A stretch of 64,000 nucleotides of DNA from Capitulum mitella. Its lineage: Eukaryota; Arthropoda; Thecostraca; Pollicipedomorpha; Pollicipedidae. The stretch covers positions 17,049,307 through 17,113,306 of the forward strand of contig CP099849.1 of the NCBI GenBank assembly GCA_030062745.1, given 5' to 3'. The notes beneath the pieces are model-generated. The model was not told the DNA's origin. It was given only the letters and a program-made list of their open reading frames with translations, and did no database searches. Both the position numbers and the translations under genes were made by a program. Shown in pieces: positions 36,196 through 46,989 of the stretch (the first letter of the stretch is position 1; the number at the start of each line of letters is the position of its first letter).

Positions 36196-38261
36196 ACAAA
36201 TGTATTTGGTTTCACATAGCTTGCGCGTGTTCACATGGACACGTGATGGACACCCAACACAGATGACAGTACGGGCAAAGGCCGCAGCCAATCGGTGCCA
36301 CAAAAACATTGTAGCATTGAAGAAGCACCACAGAAACCCTGCAACATGTATACCAGATGGCGCCTGTATCAGCTCTCGGTCGAAGCAGAGCCTACGTGGG
36401 AATCTACCGACATGAGGAAGCAAGAACAGCGGTTTGCTCCATGGCTATCGGCACAGCAAGCAATAGCAGGGCTACTGGTTTAACATTCGTCAGGCTCCAA
36501 AAGGGTCTGGGCATTGTCGGATTAGGTTAGGTCTTGAAGACTTTCTTCAAAAGGTATGTTAAGTAGGGGTGCCTGGTAAACCACGGAATAAGGTTCTCAG
36601 ATACCTTACGGAATCTGAGAAGATAACATTAGTGAAAAGGGCAAATCGACATGGATCTGCATGGCGTCGTGTCACAGTTTGTACATGGTAAACAGTAAAA
36701 GTTAGGCCGAAACGGCTTCAGGCCTCTTTGTTAATTAAGGATTGCTCTGTCCTATAGTCACTGTCAGTTGCATCATCGGTCTCTGTTCAGAAAATACGGA
36801 GACAATTCAAACGCACTTTATCATCAAGTGCAATCAATGGCGGTATTCGTCTGTGAATACCAGTGACGCCATGCGCCTACGTCACGAAACGGTCAAATCG
36901 CAGGATGACTGCACCTGGTATATAGGGTCTTGGATGTGAAGCTAGAACAGGTTTGCAATACTTCTTTCCAAAATAGACCATTGATCAGGGACGGTGGATT
37001 GCATTTTCGGCCGCGGGAGGTAAGCTCTGTCGGTCTGTGAGATATGGTCTGTCCATCTGTGAGATCAACGGTTGATCTCATTTGGGTTACCTTCCCCCCC
37101 CCCAGAAAAAAGGAACTGGACTCCGTTCTTATTTGCTATTGCCCAGTTGTTCGTTAAATAAACGAGCATTTTTCACATGCTTTGGCGCTGGCGTACACCT
37201 GTGTTCTCTAGAATGCATAAATTTTTCGTTCAGATCGGTACCCATTGGCATTTTTCCGGTCTTTGCCGTTGGGCATCCATCTGCATAATGGCAAATGATA
37301 CGGACTTCGTGATCTTATGTTGTTTGCATTTACAACACGAATTCAACATTATTATAATGCATATCTGTAAACGGTTGAAAGACAGTTTCCTCGCACATCA
37401 AGGTACCTCTGACAGAATGGACGGAACCATCCTGCCAGAATGCCAAAGGGATTAGCAATCAGTACCATGCCCGACACCTCTAGGGATGGTATGCAAAAAA
37501 GAATCTCAACATACATCAAGCTGAGTGACGTTAAAAACACACAAAGCTAATATATAATAAATATAATATGGACTTCCCCATGTGGCTTATGTTAAATTTC
37601 CAAAAAGTGGGGGTAATGGCCCTCCCTCCCCTTCCCCGTATTTCTATGTCTATGTGAATGTCTAAAAAACCGTTCTATTTCTTTCCATTGACTACACGTT
37701 TGGTACAAAACGCTGCTGCGTACACTTCTGCTGCTTACTCCTGAAATCACATCCAGAATCGTCGCGTCTTGTAATGGGCGCCGAGTACCATGAAACTTTG
37801 GTGTCCATCATATCAGGAAAACCTTCGGATTCGTATTTAATTCTGCGAAAACAGTTGTTCTTTGTCGAATGGCATTTTTGAGAGTAAGGTTGATTTTACC
37901 ATTTGCTTAGAGCACTGGCCAAAATTTCTGGGGGGCAAAAACACAGTTTCGCCCCCCTCCCCAACTCCCAGGCTGAGGGGGCCGCCTCTCCTGTCCCCTG
38001 CCCCTTTTCCGCTGTCGCTGCTATTAATATTCTTGATTACATGTGAATTTCTTGGATCCGTAATTTCTTACGTCATCTGTGGGGATAAATTTCTTTTGAT
38101 TAGTTTTGGCCAAGCGTTCTGTGCCCATTATAATTGTTGGAGCCATGGCGTTTTCATGCTTTGTATGAAGGAATAAATATCTGTCGTTTTCAGGGCTGTT
38201 TTATTATTTATATCATAATCCCATTTAATAATTAGTAGTTAATTATTATCCATCTGTCATT

Positions 38262-38265
<4 letters not shown>
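36196..38265. other. no recognised gene
   Basis: Anonymous. A GC inverted repeat (GGGGGGCAAAAAC...TTTCGCCCCCC) lies near 37,930-37,960, without a visible TTAA partner. Confidence 0.4.

Positions 38266-38315
<50 letters not shown>
38266..38315. repeat. (TA)n microsatellite
   Basis: Uninterrupted TA for about 50 bp. Confidence 0.97.
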
Positions 38316-38317
<2 letters not shown>

Positions 38318-39067
38318 CATATTACGAATATATCTATCATTTCCTGTGACATATCATTCCCATGCCCTGATTTTTGTATCGTTTCGGTTCTTTCCATGCC
38401 ATTTCGGCTGTCTCCCTACAAGAATATGTAGTCATGTTTTTCCTCCATTTTGTATGTTTTTGTGTCGGTTTGGCAATGCAATGAGCATGTGCGCTAGCTT
38501 CTATAACAGGTACTTGATTCAAGTCATTCTGCGAATAAATGTTGCATCTTTTCTTCTCCATTCACTTTTATGTTTTTAATTGTTATAACCTTATTGTTCT
38601 TGCTGGAAGAAACGTGCTGCATCCGTGGCGTATGGGCACTGTTGTTGTATTAAAATCATCGCTCTAGATAAAATGAGTGCTGTAGGAAAGTTGTTTCATA
38701 CACCATATCTGACCCTCCTAATGTGCTTCGACCCATGTGAGTCAAGCGGCCAGTTTGCAAGCTTAGAGGTGCTGGAGGAGTTTCAGGGTGAAATCGTCAT
38801 TGTGCTGGTCAAGTATAGTTGGGCTATGAGATGATTTTTAAATAAGTATTTGATTCGTAATTAGAGAGATATTAATGATTTGTGCCATCGCCACCGGCAA
38901 GTAAGGCTTTCCGATAGCACAGAAGCTTAATGTGACCTACGAATGCTCAATCGGCATTGTGTTGTTGCTGAAATACGCATGACAGACAGTTTTTGTTAAT
39001 CATTGAAGCGCATCATTTCCATTGGTTTTCTCATTTATTTTTGCCACCTTTGTGGTGCAAACGACTG
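38316..39067. other. no recognised gene
   Basis: Anonymous AT-rich sequence. Confidence 0.45.
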
Positions 39068-39069
39068 AC

Positions 39070-39155
39070 TGAGCCCGACGAGACACAAGACTTGACTAAA
39101 GACACAGGCGCTTTGGTCCAAGAGGCTGTGAGTCCTAACCGACAACAAACAAACA
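39070..39155 (+). repeat. SINE/LINE 3'-tail module, copy with AAAC tail
   Basis: CGAGACACAAGACTTGACT, then TCCAAGAGGCTGTGAGTCC, TAACC and ACAAACAAACA. It aligns to 46,563-46,662 and, in its second half, to the 3' module of the SINE at 18.6 kb. Confidence 0.6.
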
Positions 39156-39715
39156 TCTTTGCTGCCTGACGGTATGTAAATTGGTGTGCCAGCATCCCCG
39201 CCAAAAGGTCGCCCTCAAGGGTGACCTGGGATACGCTAGCTACGTAAAAAGTGAAGGCAGTCGACATCGACAATCAACATGTATGAATCATGACTAATAC
39301 TTGCACGCAAAGCCACCACATCATCTTTACGATAACAGCAAGTAGTCATCATGTCGTATATGTAGGTACTAAAGTTTACTGAAAATGCTTAAACTAAAAA
39401 TTAAAAAGGCAGCTTACCATGACTCAATACTGAATGGGAAAAACGTGCGCCTTTGCTGCGCCAATTTTTACCAAGCATGATTAAATAAGTATGAATTTAT
39501 GTGACCATCAATATTTGAGCTAAATCAACAGCGCCGAAAATTTTGATTTGTCATGAAATGTAATAAAATGCACCAAAAACGTTACGGACGGCTATTTCGA
39601 CGGGTATTTGTCCCTGATTGCACCCCACGCCCTCCCTGTCAGTATTTTTCATCCGAGGTTCTGCAATTGTGCTGTGATATGTTAGCAGTGACTTGCGTTA
39701 TATATGTGCAGTGGC

Positions 39716-39868
39716 ATATTAGCAGAAGCGTTGCGCAAGGCAGCGTTCGAAAAAATTGTGAATGAATGAGTGAAGGGTGGAATGTCAAGAAGGCCAGTTT
39801 TTAAGGGAGCGCATTCTGGCTGGTTCATATAATTTGATTCTTAAGTGAACAGACAACAGAACCTAACA
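39716..39868 (+). repeat. 5' LTR remnant of Ty3/gypsy copy 1
   Basis: ATATTAGCAGAAGCGTTGCG, CAAGGCAGCG and GTGAATGAATGAGTGAAGGG align with 44,502-44,615 (GAAGCGTTGCGCGAGGCAGC, GCGAATGAATGAATGCCGGG). The copy ends in ACA, and TGGTGTCAGAGGTGGG follows at 39,869, positioned as a tRNA primer-binding site. The left boundary of the LTR is uncertain because similarity fades upstream. Confidence 0.7.
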
Positions 39869-39959
39869 TGGTGTCAGAGGTGGGATTTCGGTCAGAACCT
39901 CGGAAAGTTAGAGCTCTTTGGTGTTTTAAATATACAGACAGACGAAACAGTGCGACCAG

Positions 39960-40321
39960 TCCAGATAGCCATTCGGCATTGTTCCTGGGGCACTAAATCA
40001 GGCGGTTAAAGCCGAGCTGGATCACCTTTCTAAGGAGGCATAATCGCACCTGTGTCTGTAGCAAGTGACTGGATCTTAGCAATGGTCACAGTCAAAAAAC
40101 GAAACAGTAGCTTTCGGATCAAACTGTCCTTCGACCAGCATCAAACATTTGACTCCTCAGCTGTCATAGGCCAACATGTTCACTGTGTGCGATGCCAAGA
40201 ATGGATATTGACATGTTGAGCTGAATGAAAATAGCAGTTACCTGACTACATTCGCAGCTCCGTAGGGTAGGTCCCGCTGGCATCGGCTCTCATTCGACGT
40301 CTGTATCGCGTGCGAAGAATT
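39960..40321 (+). pseudogene. gypsy reverse transcriptase, N-terminal part
   Basis: AELDHLSKEGIIAP, MVTVKK and FTVCDAKNGY match the N-terminal RT region, where F-x-x-x-DAKNGFWH is the first catalytic-Asp block. SSYLTTFAAP, GRSRWHRLSF and CIACEEF follow and stop at the A2 insertion. The frame shifts at least once near 40,160. Confidence 0.75.
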
Positions 40322-40325
40322 TTAA

Positions 40326-41543
40326 CCCGTCCCCGACTGGGGGGGGGCAGTTGACTGCCCCCCCTGAGGTTTTTCTGGCATTGCCAGAGAACCAACCAAC
40401 ACAGAGTCACAAAACTTTGTGTACCTTTTGCTCCATCAATTTTACGTCTCGTGTCAAAATTTTGACCTCAGGTCAGGTCAGGTGTCTGACCTAGACCAGG
40501 TCAAACAGACCTAAGTCCAAAAAAGTTTAGCTCCCTCTAACTTTTTCGCAAAACAAGATATCTCAATAATACTTTCAGGGATTAGTGATCGTGATAGATG
40601 CAACAAATCTGCTATCTCGGATTTTTCGGAATTTTCCGGGTCATTGACCTAAGGTCAAGCCCATTTTTAAGACATATCGCCGTTTTTTCTGAAATTGACG
40701 AAATATTTCATCACATTTTTGGTGTGGAGTGAAGCAGACATCTAGTTACCGTCATTGGGCAAAGTATCAGTGACTTCCAGCCATTGACCTGAGGTCAGGT
40801 CACGAATAACTGAAGTGGGCCAAAATGTATCACCGTCAAAATCGACGATAAATTACTCAGAATGGGTAGAAAATGGCACAACTAGCTTGCACAGATGTAA
40901 GTAATACCAGGAACCTCAAAAAGTTTGAAAAAGTAGCATATTTTGGAAATAAACAGCCTCTCGCGAATAAAGCTCCGCCAACTTTGAAGATTGGCAACTA
41001 ATAAATTTTTCCAAAATTTAAGCATGAGAAACCATCACAAGAACCACAAAGATCAATAAAATTTACATAGATTGTCTTTTTTCGCGAAAATAAAGAAACG
41101 CTAAAATTAGTTCCCGTCAATTTGGTACCGCATACGGCAGCGGCGCACAGCGACGCCTGATGGGAGAATTACGGTGTCTTTAACTCAACGTTTCGGCGTA
41201 TATATTGAACAAATCTGAGGAAATTAGACGTGTATCGGCATCCGCGGACATTTACTTGTGCGCTGGTGCCTTTACCTATGCGTTATTAGTCACAGCCCTT
41301 GAGATTCAGGCCATTTCTCGGTCTGATGCAGTCGGCTATGAGAAAACATATATAGGGCGTAAACTGGCTTACATATTATCCAAAACTAAAAATGAGACCA
41401 GTTTCGAGCTCTACTCGTGACGGGCTTTCCAACGGTATGCTTATTTTTATCGTGCAACCAACCGTTCGTGAGTTAGAGGGGGGGGCAGTCAACTGCCCCC
41501 CCCAGTCGACGGTGTTCGGGACGGACCGACGGTCGTGCGCGGG
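40326..41543 (-). mobile_element. family A copy 2 (A2), inserted in the gypsy RT
   Basis: TTAA flanks both ends exactly (40,322-40,325 and 41,544-41,547). The termini are CCCGTCCCCGACTGGG at the left and CCCGCGCACGACCGTCGG (read from the right end), the two termini of A1 in reversed order, so A2 is inverted relative to A1. It is 1,218 bp, non-coding, and closely similar to A1 and A3. GC hairpins with CAGTTGACTG/CAGTCAACTG centres lie inside both ends. Confidence 0.93.
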
Positions 41544-41547
41544 TTAA

Positions 41548-42200
41548 AGGCGTCTGAATCTAGCTCTGGAAGTGCGCGAAGGAGTTCGAGCTGCAGTGGA
41601 CGATATCCTGACATACAGCGTCGGACCAACACACAATGATGTTGTGAAGAACCATAATCAGAAGTCTCCTAGAACGATGCAGGTAAACTGGGTGAGGTTG
41701 AACTTTGGGAATATGAAGCTGCGGAAACAGGTGAAATGCATGGATCACATTTTCACAGCCGAAAGACCGAAAGTCGGTCCGAAAAAGATACAGGCTATTA
41801 AAAACATGCTAGTTCCCGTAGACCACAGAAAATACTTTTGTGAACTACCTACAGCGGTGATGTCCAAACCTGACGGAGGTCTAAGCCTCCTCAGAGCCGT
41901 CCTGAAGAAGCAGAACTGTTTCTTCTATGAGCAGAACGTTCGTGGACTAGCACTGGAACAGAGCAGGAAAATAATGACTAGTGCTCCATTCCTGAAACAC
42001 TACAGTGTGGAATAAAACGTAGTCATTAAAGCCTCACAACACGGCTTAGGTGCTTGCTTGACGCAAAATGATCAGCCTGCAGCATATGCATCTAGGACCC
42101 TAAACGCAGTTTAGAAAACCATGTTCAAACGGAGAAAGAAATGTTAGTCATATACGGCTTCAGCAAGTCCGAGCGCTACATTCTCGGGAAGAAGGAGATA
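41548..42200 (+). pseudogene. gypsy RT palm and start of RNase H
   Basis: RRLNLALE and VRAAVDDILTYSVG directly after the A2 insertion hold the VDD catalytic pair of the RT. After frameshifts the segment near 41,680-42,000 corresponds to the thumb, and KASQHGLGACLTQNDQPAAY with ASRTLN (about 42,030-42,105) is the RNase H start. The RNase H is then cut at 42,208. Confidence 0.75.
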
Positions 42201-42208
42201 GTTGAATC

Positions 42209-42900
42209 AATGAAGGTTCGTCATTAGAGGAAACTGAGGCAGTGCCTCACCAGAAATATCGGGCAATGTGGGATCAAAATCATACATAATCTGTGTGTAA
42301 TAAGCCCGTTTATAAATTTATAAATTTCAATAAGTGATTAAACTTGAATAATGTGTTCGTTTTGTTCTCGCATTCATCAAAATAGCAAAGAACATGTCCA
42401 CAAAGGCGTTCCACGCCGCGTCGCATCCCCACCCTCTACTTCCCTCCTAGTATACACCGCAATGCGGCCGCAGAGGTGATGCTAGACGTAGTGCTGCCTC
42501 AGGCCGTCGCGGCACCACCGTCGGGCTCACCGACGAACTGTGCGCAAATGATTCAGCAATGGCTTTATGCCCCTAACGGTGACCAACATTTATCCGCCCT
42601 TGAAATGGCACAGAAATTTCCTCCTGAGGCGCTGGCCGCAAACTTATTCTGATTATTTTCGATGCGCGGATTCAAGTGGATGCCATGTTTGCCTTACCGC
42701 TCTTTTCAGATGACAGACGAAACACCGAAAATGATGCGTCATGTTACATCTTCTTTTGTTTGCGGTCTGAAAAGGGTCGGATATCATTTGCGGTTTAATG
42801 GTTAGACAACGTATCCAAGACAAACAACCGTATATAAGGTAGTATGGTGCTACAATTGAGTTGCGCCTCAGGTGTCTGTAAGACCACGAACCGCCGCTCA
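42209..42900. mobile_element. about 690-bp insertion in the gypsy RNase H, possible MITE
   Basis: GTTGAATC (42,201-42,208) and GCTGAATC (42,901-42,908) flank it, an 8-bp duplication with one mismatch. The RNase H codons for VES lie before it and SDRKPLEAVLRKDL after it. The ends show imperfect inverted similarity: GGTTCGT...AACTGAGGC at the left, and GGTTCGT...CACCTGAGGC in the reverse complement of the right. No coding sequence is evident. The class is uncertain; the 8-bp duplication favours hAT type. Confidence 0.6.
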
Positions 42901-43160
42901 GCTGAATCGGATCGCAAACCCCTAGAAGCCGTACTCCGGAAAGATCTCGCCAGTGTCTCTATAGTACTACGGGGAATGGTAATTCATGTACAGAAATTTT
43001 ACTTTGAGGTGGTCTATAAAAGAAGCAAAGAGACGCATCTGGCTGACGCGCTCAGTCGTGCACAAGAGAGCGAGACAGAGCCCGGGCGATCCGAGGAACA
43101 GGTGTTGCGGTCGCCAATGACGTATCAGATGACGGACTTGAAATCAGGCATATGACCTTG
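42901..43160 (+). pseudogene. gypsy RNase H, C-terminal part
   Basis: SDRKPLEAVLRKDLASVSIV, QKFYFEVVYKRSKETHLADA and LSRAQE match the end of the Ty3/gypsy RNase H, with the conserved DHKPLE written DRKPLE here. This frame is open from 42,844 to 43,155. Confidence 0.85.
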
Positions 43161-44210
43161 CTGCAGCATCTGCTGGTTGGCGGAAAAACGGTTGGTATGA
43201 TACAAGATACACTGGGATCCGAACTATTGAATGAGCTAGAGAAGGTGATCAGCTTATTATGGATTCAAAGATGAACTGTTGCTGAAAGACGGGCTTAAAT
43301 TTAAGGGAGAAGGCGGCTGGTTCCAGAGGCAGCTAGAGGCAACCCTAAAGGCGGAAAGGGTTCACTCATCACACATTGTATTACATAGGAGCCCTCGTAG
43401 AGCCGGTAAAGCTATCTACTGGCCAGGTATGAACCAGGAACTGAAGGACTACATGTCAAAATGCGCTAAATGTATGGTACTCAGACAGAAACAGCAAAAG
43501 GACGCACTCCAGTCACACAAAGCCCCGCAATATACATGGTAAAACATATTCTTTGACCCCATGAGCTTCCAAGACCTGGCGTATCTGGTCACAGTGGACA
43601 GGAGCTCCGAGTTCATTGTGTGCGACAGACTGTTCAACAAGAGAGCCACCAAGGTGATAAGATTGATTAAAAACCAGGTGGCCAGATACGGCATGCCCAG
43701 CAAACTCATGATTGGCAATGGCCCGCTGTTAGCTCGTATGGGTTTAGAGATTTTGCCCAGAAATTTGAGTTTCGGCACATTGCCAGCTCACCACGATGCC
43801 CGCAATCAAACGACAAAGCAAAGGGCGCCATGGAGATATTAAAGGAACTGATGGCTTAAGCACCAGAAGATGATTGTGATACCTCGCACTCCTCGACTGG
43901 CGCAACACCCCTTCAGAAGGAATTGGAAGCTCTCCGGCTTAGCGACTGTTCGTCGACGAACAATTCTCAAGTCTCAAGCCGTCTCCTGGTTCCAGGAGTG
44001 TTATAAGGTGTCCCCTCCCCGCTGGCTGAACGACAGAATGAGCATCGAACCTACTACAAAAGAGGAGCCGATGAGAAGCAAACATTAAGTAAAGGTGATG
44101 CCGTATATACGACACCAATGCCAGGTCAGAAGAGATGGAAACGAGCTGACATCAGCGAGCATCTGAGAAGCCTGTCGAACCAACAATGAAAACCAACAGT
44201 GAAAACCGCG
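43161..44210 (+). pseudogene. gypsy integrase
   Basis: The HHCC zinc finger is represented by VHSSHIVLH and CAKCMVL (43,350-43,480). YWPGMNQELKDYMSKCAKC is the typical segment between its His and Cys pairs. The core has VTVDRSSEFIV (first Asp region) and, where SDNGP is expected, MIGNGPLL, so the second catalytic Asp has become Gly. The C-terminal part (WRNTPSEGIGSSPAQRL) appears near 43,900-43,950 in another frame. Non-functional. Confidence 0.8.
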
Positions 44211-44501
44211 GGTGGTGGGACATATAGACGCAATAAACGACACGTGCATTTCTACTAAGGGAGCGATTCTGGCCAACCAACAACCAATGACCAGCCGCCA
44301 TCAAGTCGGAACACCTCCTGGCCATTCAGTTATGACTTCCATGTGTACGTCCCTTGCCTTCCTGAGACCTCACGCTCCGAAACCGCAGCCGCAAGCACCA
44401 CACCGACGTCACCAACACCGGTCGTGCGTTCTCCATACCTACTGCGCAGTGGAGCTGGTGGACGATCTACATGACTTTGGAAAACAGAGGTATGCCGAGA
44501 T

Positions 44502-44615
44502 ATATTAGCTGTGCCTTTCGAAGCGTTGCGCGAGGCAGCGCTCGACAGAATTTGCGAATGAATGAATGCCGGGTGGAATTTAAGATCTTACGTGAATAGA
44601 GAACAGAACTTCACA
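44502..44615 (+). repeat. 3' LTR remnant of gypsy copy 1
   Basis: Aligns with 39,716-39,868, ending in TTCACA. It is shorter than the 5' copy by internal deletion. Confidence 0.65.
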
Positions 44616-44639
44616 GCGATTACCATCACCCGAGACGGG

Positions 44640-45690
44640 CCATCTGAGCTGTCTTTCGATCCACTGTGTCAATACGAGTACCATGATGTACATTTCATGC
44701 ATGCCGTGTCCATGGCTTGAAAAAACTGGGGCACCAACCACGTGTTTGAAGCCATTTTAGACCTCGACCTCATCATAACCAAATCTCCCAAGGTTTACAA
44801 GTCCTTGGAGAATGGAGTTCTTGCTGGGGATAGATGAACTAGTCTCCTTTAACTTCAGTGGGCGAGAATGTGCTCTGGAAAAGTTTTCATCGTAATTCGT
44901 CCATAGTATTAGGGACCACTCTACTCTTCACAACACTGGCCTTCAGCCAAGCATATCACCAATTCGTTGTACACGAGGACTCTCACGGCGTTCTGACGAT
45001 CAATGCTCGCCTCGTGCCTCTAAGACACGACAGGCCGGCATTCGGGGTGAGCTCAGCCGTGTCGCCTTTTCAGAGAGAAGTAGAGAAAATCTTGAGCGGT
45101 GTGCCTGTGTGTGTTTTCGACGACATGCCGATAACTGGCAAATCTCACGGTGAACGCATGCCGCGCACATCGGAAGTGCTGGAGAGACTGCAGAACGCTG
45201 GATTGCGGGTGTGTAAGAAGTGCTCTGCGTCGCATGTATTCAGTTGATAGACGACCTTCATTGTCATCGGACAAGGTTTTGGCTCATTTTAATACAAATG
45301 CGCCACTCGTGTTGGCATGTGACGCTTCCGCAGTGCGCATCGGCTCAGTGCTGTCCCATAGGTACGCAGATGGTACTGAGAGACCGGTCGGATTCCATTC
45401 AAATTCCCCGGCAAAAAGTGAGCAGAGAATAAGCCGAATCGAACGGAAAGCCTTAGCTCTAGTGTTTGCTGTCACCAGGTATCGCCAGTGTCTGCTTGAA
45501 AATGATGAATTTGCACTTGTGGCTGATCACAAACTGTTCATGAAGCTGTTTGGAGAAAACGAGGGAATATCCACTACCGTCTCGGCAATGATCTCAAGAC
45601 GGACTTTAAAGCTCGCTGCGGACAACTAGAGAACAGAGTGCAAGTCGGCGACGAAAATCGAGCAAGCGGCCGTTCTGAGTAGGCTTCCGT
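44640..45690 (+). mobile_element. second Ty3/gypsy lineage: RT and RNase H fragment
   Basis: RT: LFTTLAFSQAYHQFVVHEDS (about 44,920-44,980), FGVSSAVSPFQREVEKILSG (about 45,045-45,100) and VFDDMPITGK (45,112-45,141), where FDD replaces the usual YxDD. RNase H: PLVLACDASAVRIGSVLSH (about 45,305-45,360), ERKALALVFAVTRYRQCL and FALVADHKLFMKLFGE. A short deletion or frameshift joins them near 45,200-45,270. The sequence differs from the gypsy copy ending at 44,615, and no LTR is visible. Confidence 0.8.
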
Positions 45691-46560
45691 TGACAACATG
45701 CCAAGACCAGAACCGTGGTTCCGATGACCTGAGCTGTTTAATACAGAGTGCGAAAAATGAGCTCATAATCATGAGCTAACCGAGTCGCACGTCTGACCTC
45801 CCACGACCCTCTTCTTGGTCGAGACCGCATGGCGATACAGATTGGTGAGTGGGCGGGCGGCGACCTGATGCGACCCTTCTCCCACAGAAGGGACGAAGTA
45901 ACCAAGATCCGAGGGAGGATTCTGCGGGGTAGCCGGGTCGACGTGCCGACTAGAACGATGAGTCATATTCTGTATGAACATGACGGCTGGGCCTGGACCG
46001 GATAAAATCCGTGTCCAGGAGCTGTGTGTGATGGCGGCATGTAGACGATATTGAACGTTTTGTGCTGATCAGCACAAAAATCATCAGATCACCCCGCCAG
46101 CCCTGCCCGCAAACGGAAGCATCGCCAACCGACTGAGTTGGCGATTGGGTTGGCGCAAACCAGTGAGGTCAGCGCCAGCGGATTGGGCGCTGGCCCCGCT
46201 GCGCCCCGACGTGCTGAGCGACGCTCCCGGTGTTTGCGGTGTTTGTGAATGCTTGAAGCTGCCGTGATTAGGTAAGAACCTACTGATGTGTTTCTCACGG
46301 TGCGCTTAATAATTCCGCATACATTTGGCTCAGTCTTGTCTTCCATAAAACAAGTTTCTGCCAAAGAACGTTTGTCTGCTTGTTTGTTGGGGGTTACCTC
46401 GCACAGCTTATTGGGCTCAAGTGTCCGTGTTTTAAGTCAAGTCTTGTGCCTTGCCGGGCGTCAGCCAGTCGTCTGCCATGCAACGCTGGCTGTGCCCTGC
46501 GCTGGATGTGCCGCAAACACGTCTGTTAACACCGAGAAACGTTTTCGACCTACTGACGCC
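45691..46560. other. no recognised gene
   Basis: Anonymous, with small inverted repeats (AGCTCATAATCATGAGCT near 45,758). Confidence 0.4.
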
Positions 46561-46562
46561 CA

Positions 46563-46662
46563 GCGAGACACACGACTTGGCCCAAGACATTGTGACACCT
46601 GAGCCCAAGAGGCTGTGTATCCTAACTCATGAACAAACAAACAAACAAACAAACCGAGAAAC
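46563..46662 (+). repeat. SINE/LINE 3'-tail module with (AAAC)n
   Basis: CGAGACACACGACTTGGCC, then GAGCCCAAGAGGCTGTGTAT and CCTAAC, ending in ACAAACAAACAAACAAAC. Same module as 39,070-39,155 and the 3' part of the SINE at 18.6 kb. Confidence 0.65.
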
Positions 46663-46989
46663 GTTGTGCTGAGACTGTCAGCTGGCTCGCGACTCTCTGC
46701 ACCGACTGGCATACAGCTCGATCTACACGTAAGGACAGTTACTTGCGTTTCGTGACCTCGCCCCAAGCCTAAGAGGGAGCTGATACACAAGCTCAACCAC
46801 CGTGGTTTACTGCGAGGCCACCAACCTACCAGACGGCGACGGCGGGGTGTGCGCGCTGGCCGCAAGTCCAGTCGGCGGAAATCGGTGCGCGTCACTCAAC
46901 GCGCCGCCACACCTCGTGGCACGGCCGTATGTGCTGCCGTGTGCGCTGCTCCCTGCTGCCCAGCCTGACGAAGGCCGGCGCCGCGGAGA

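Larger units (their letters stand above)
39716..44615 (+). mobile_element. Ty3/gypsy LTR retrotransposon, gag-deleted and carrying two insertions
   Basis: Between two LTR remnants the order is: primer-binding-site-like sequence, RT N-terminal part, inserted element A2, RT palm with VDDIL, RNase H start, a second insertion (42,209-42,900), RNase H end, integrase zinc finger, integrase core and C-terminal part. That order (RT-RNase H-integrase) is Ty3/gypsy. Gag and protease are absent: RT-like sequence begins about 100-150 bp after the leader. Many stops make it a dead copy. Confidence 0.85.

Noticed and set aside
39716..45690. Endogenous retrovirus with an envelope gene
   Set aside because: No open frame or motif of an envelope protein follows the integrase before the 3' LTR. 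RT-RNase H-integrase order and sequence fit ordinary Ty3/gypsy retrotransposons.
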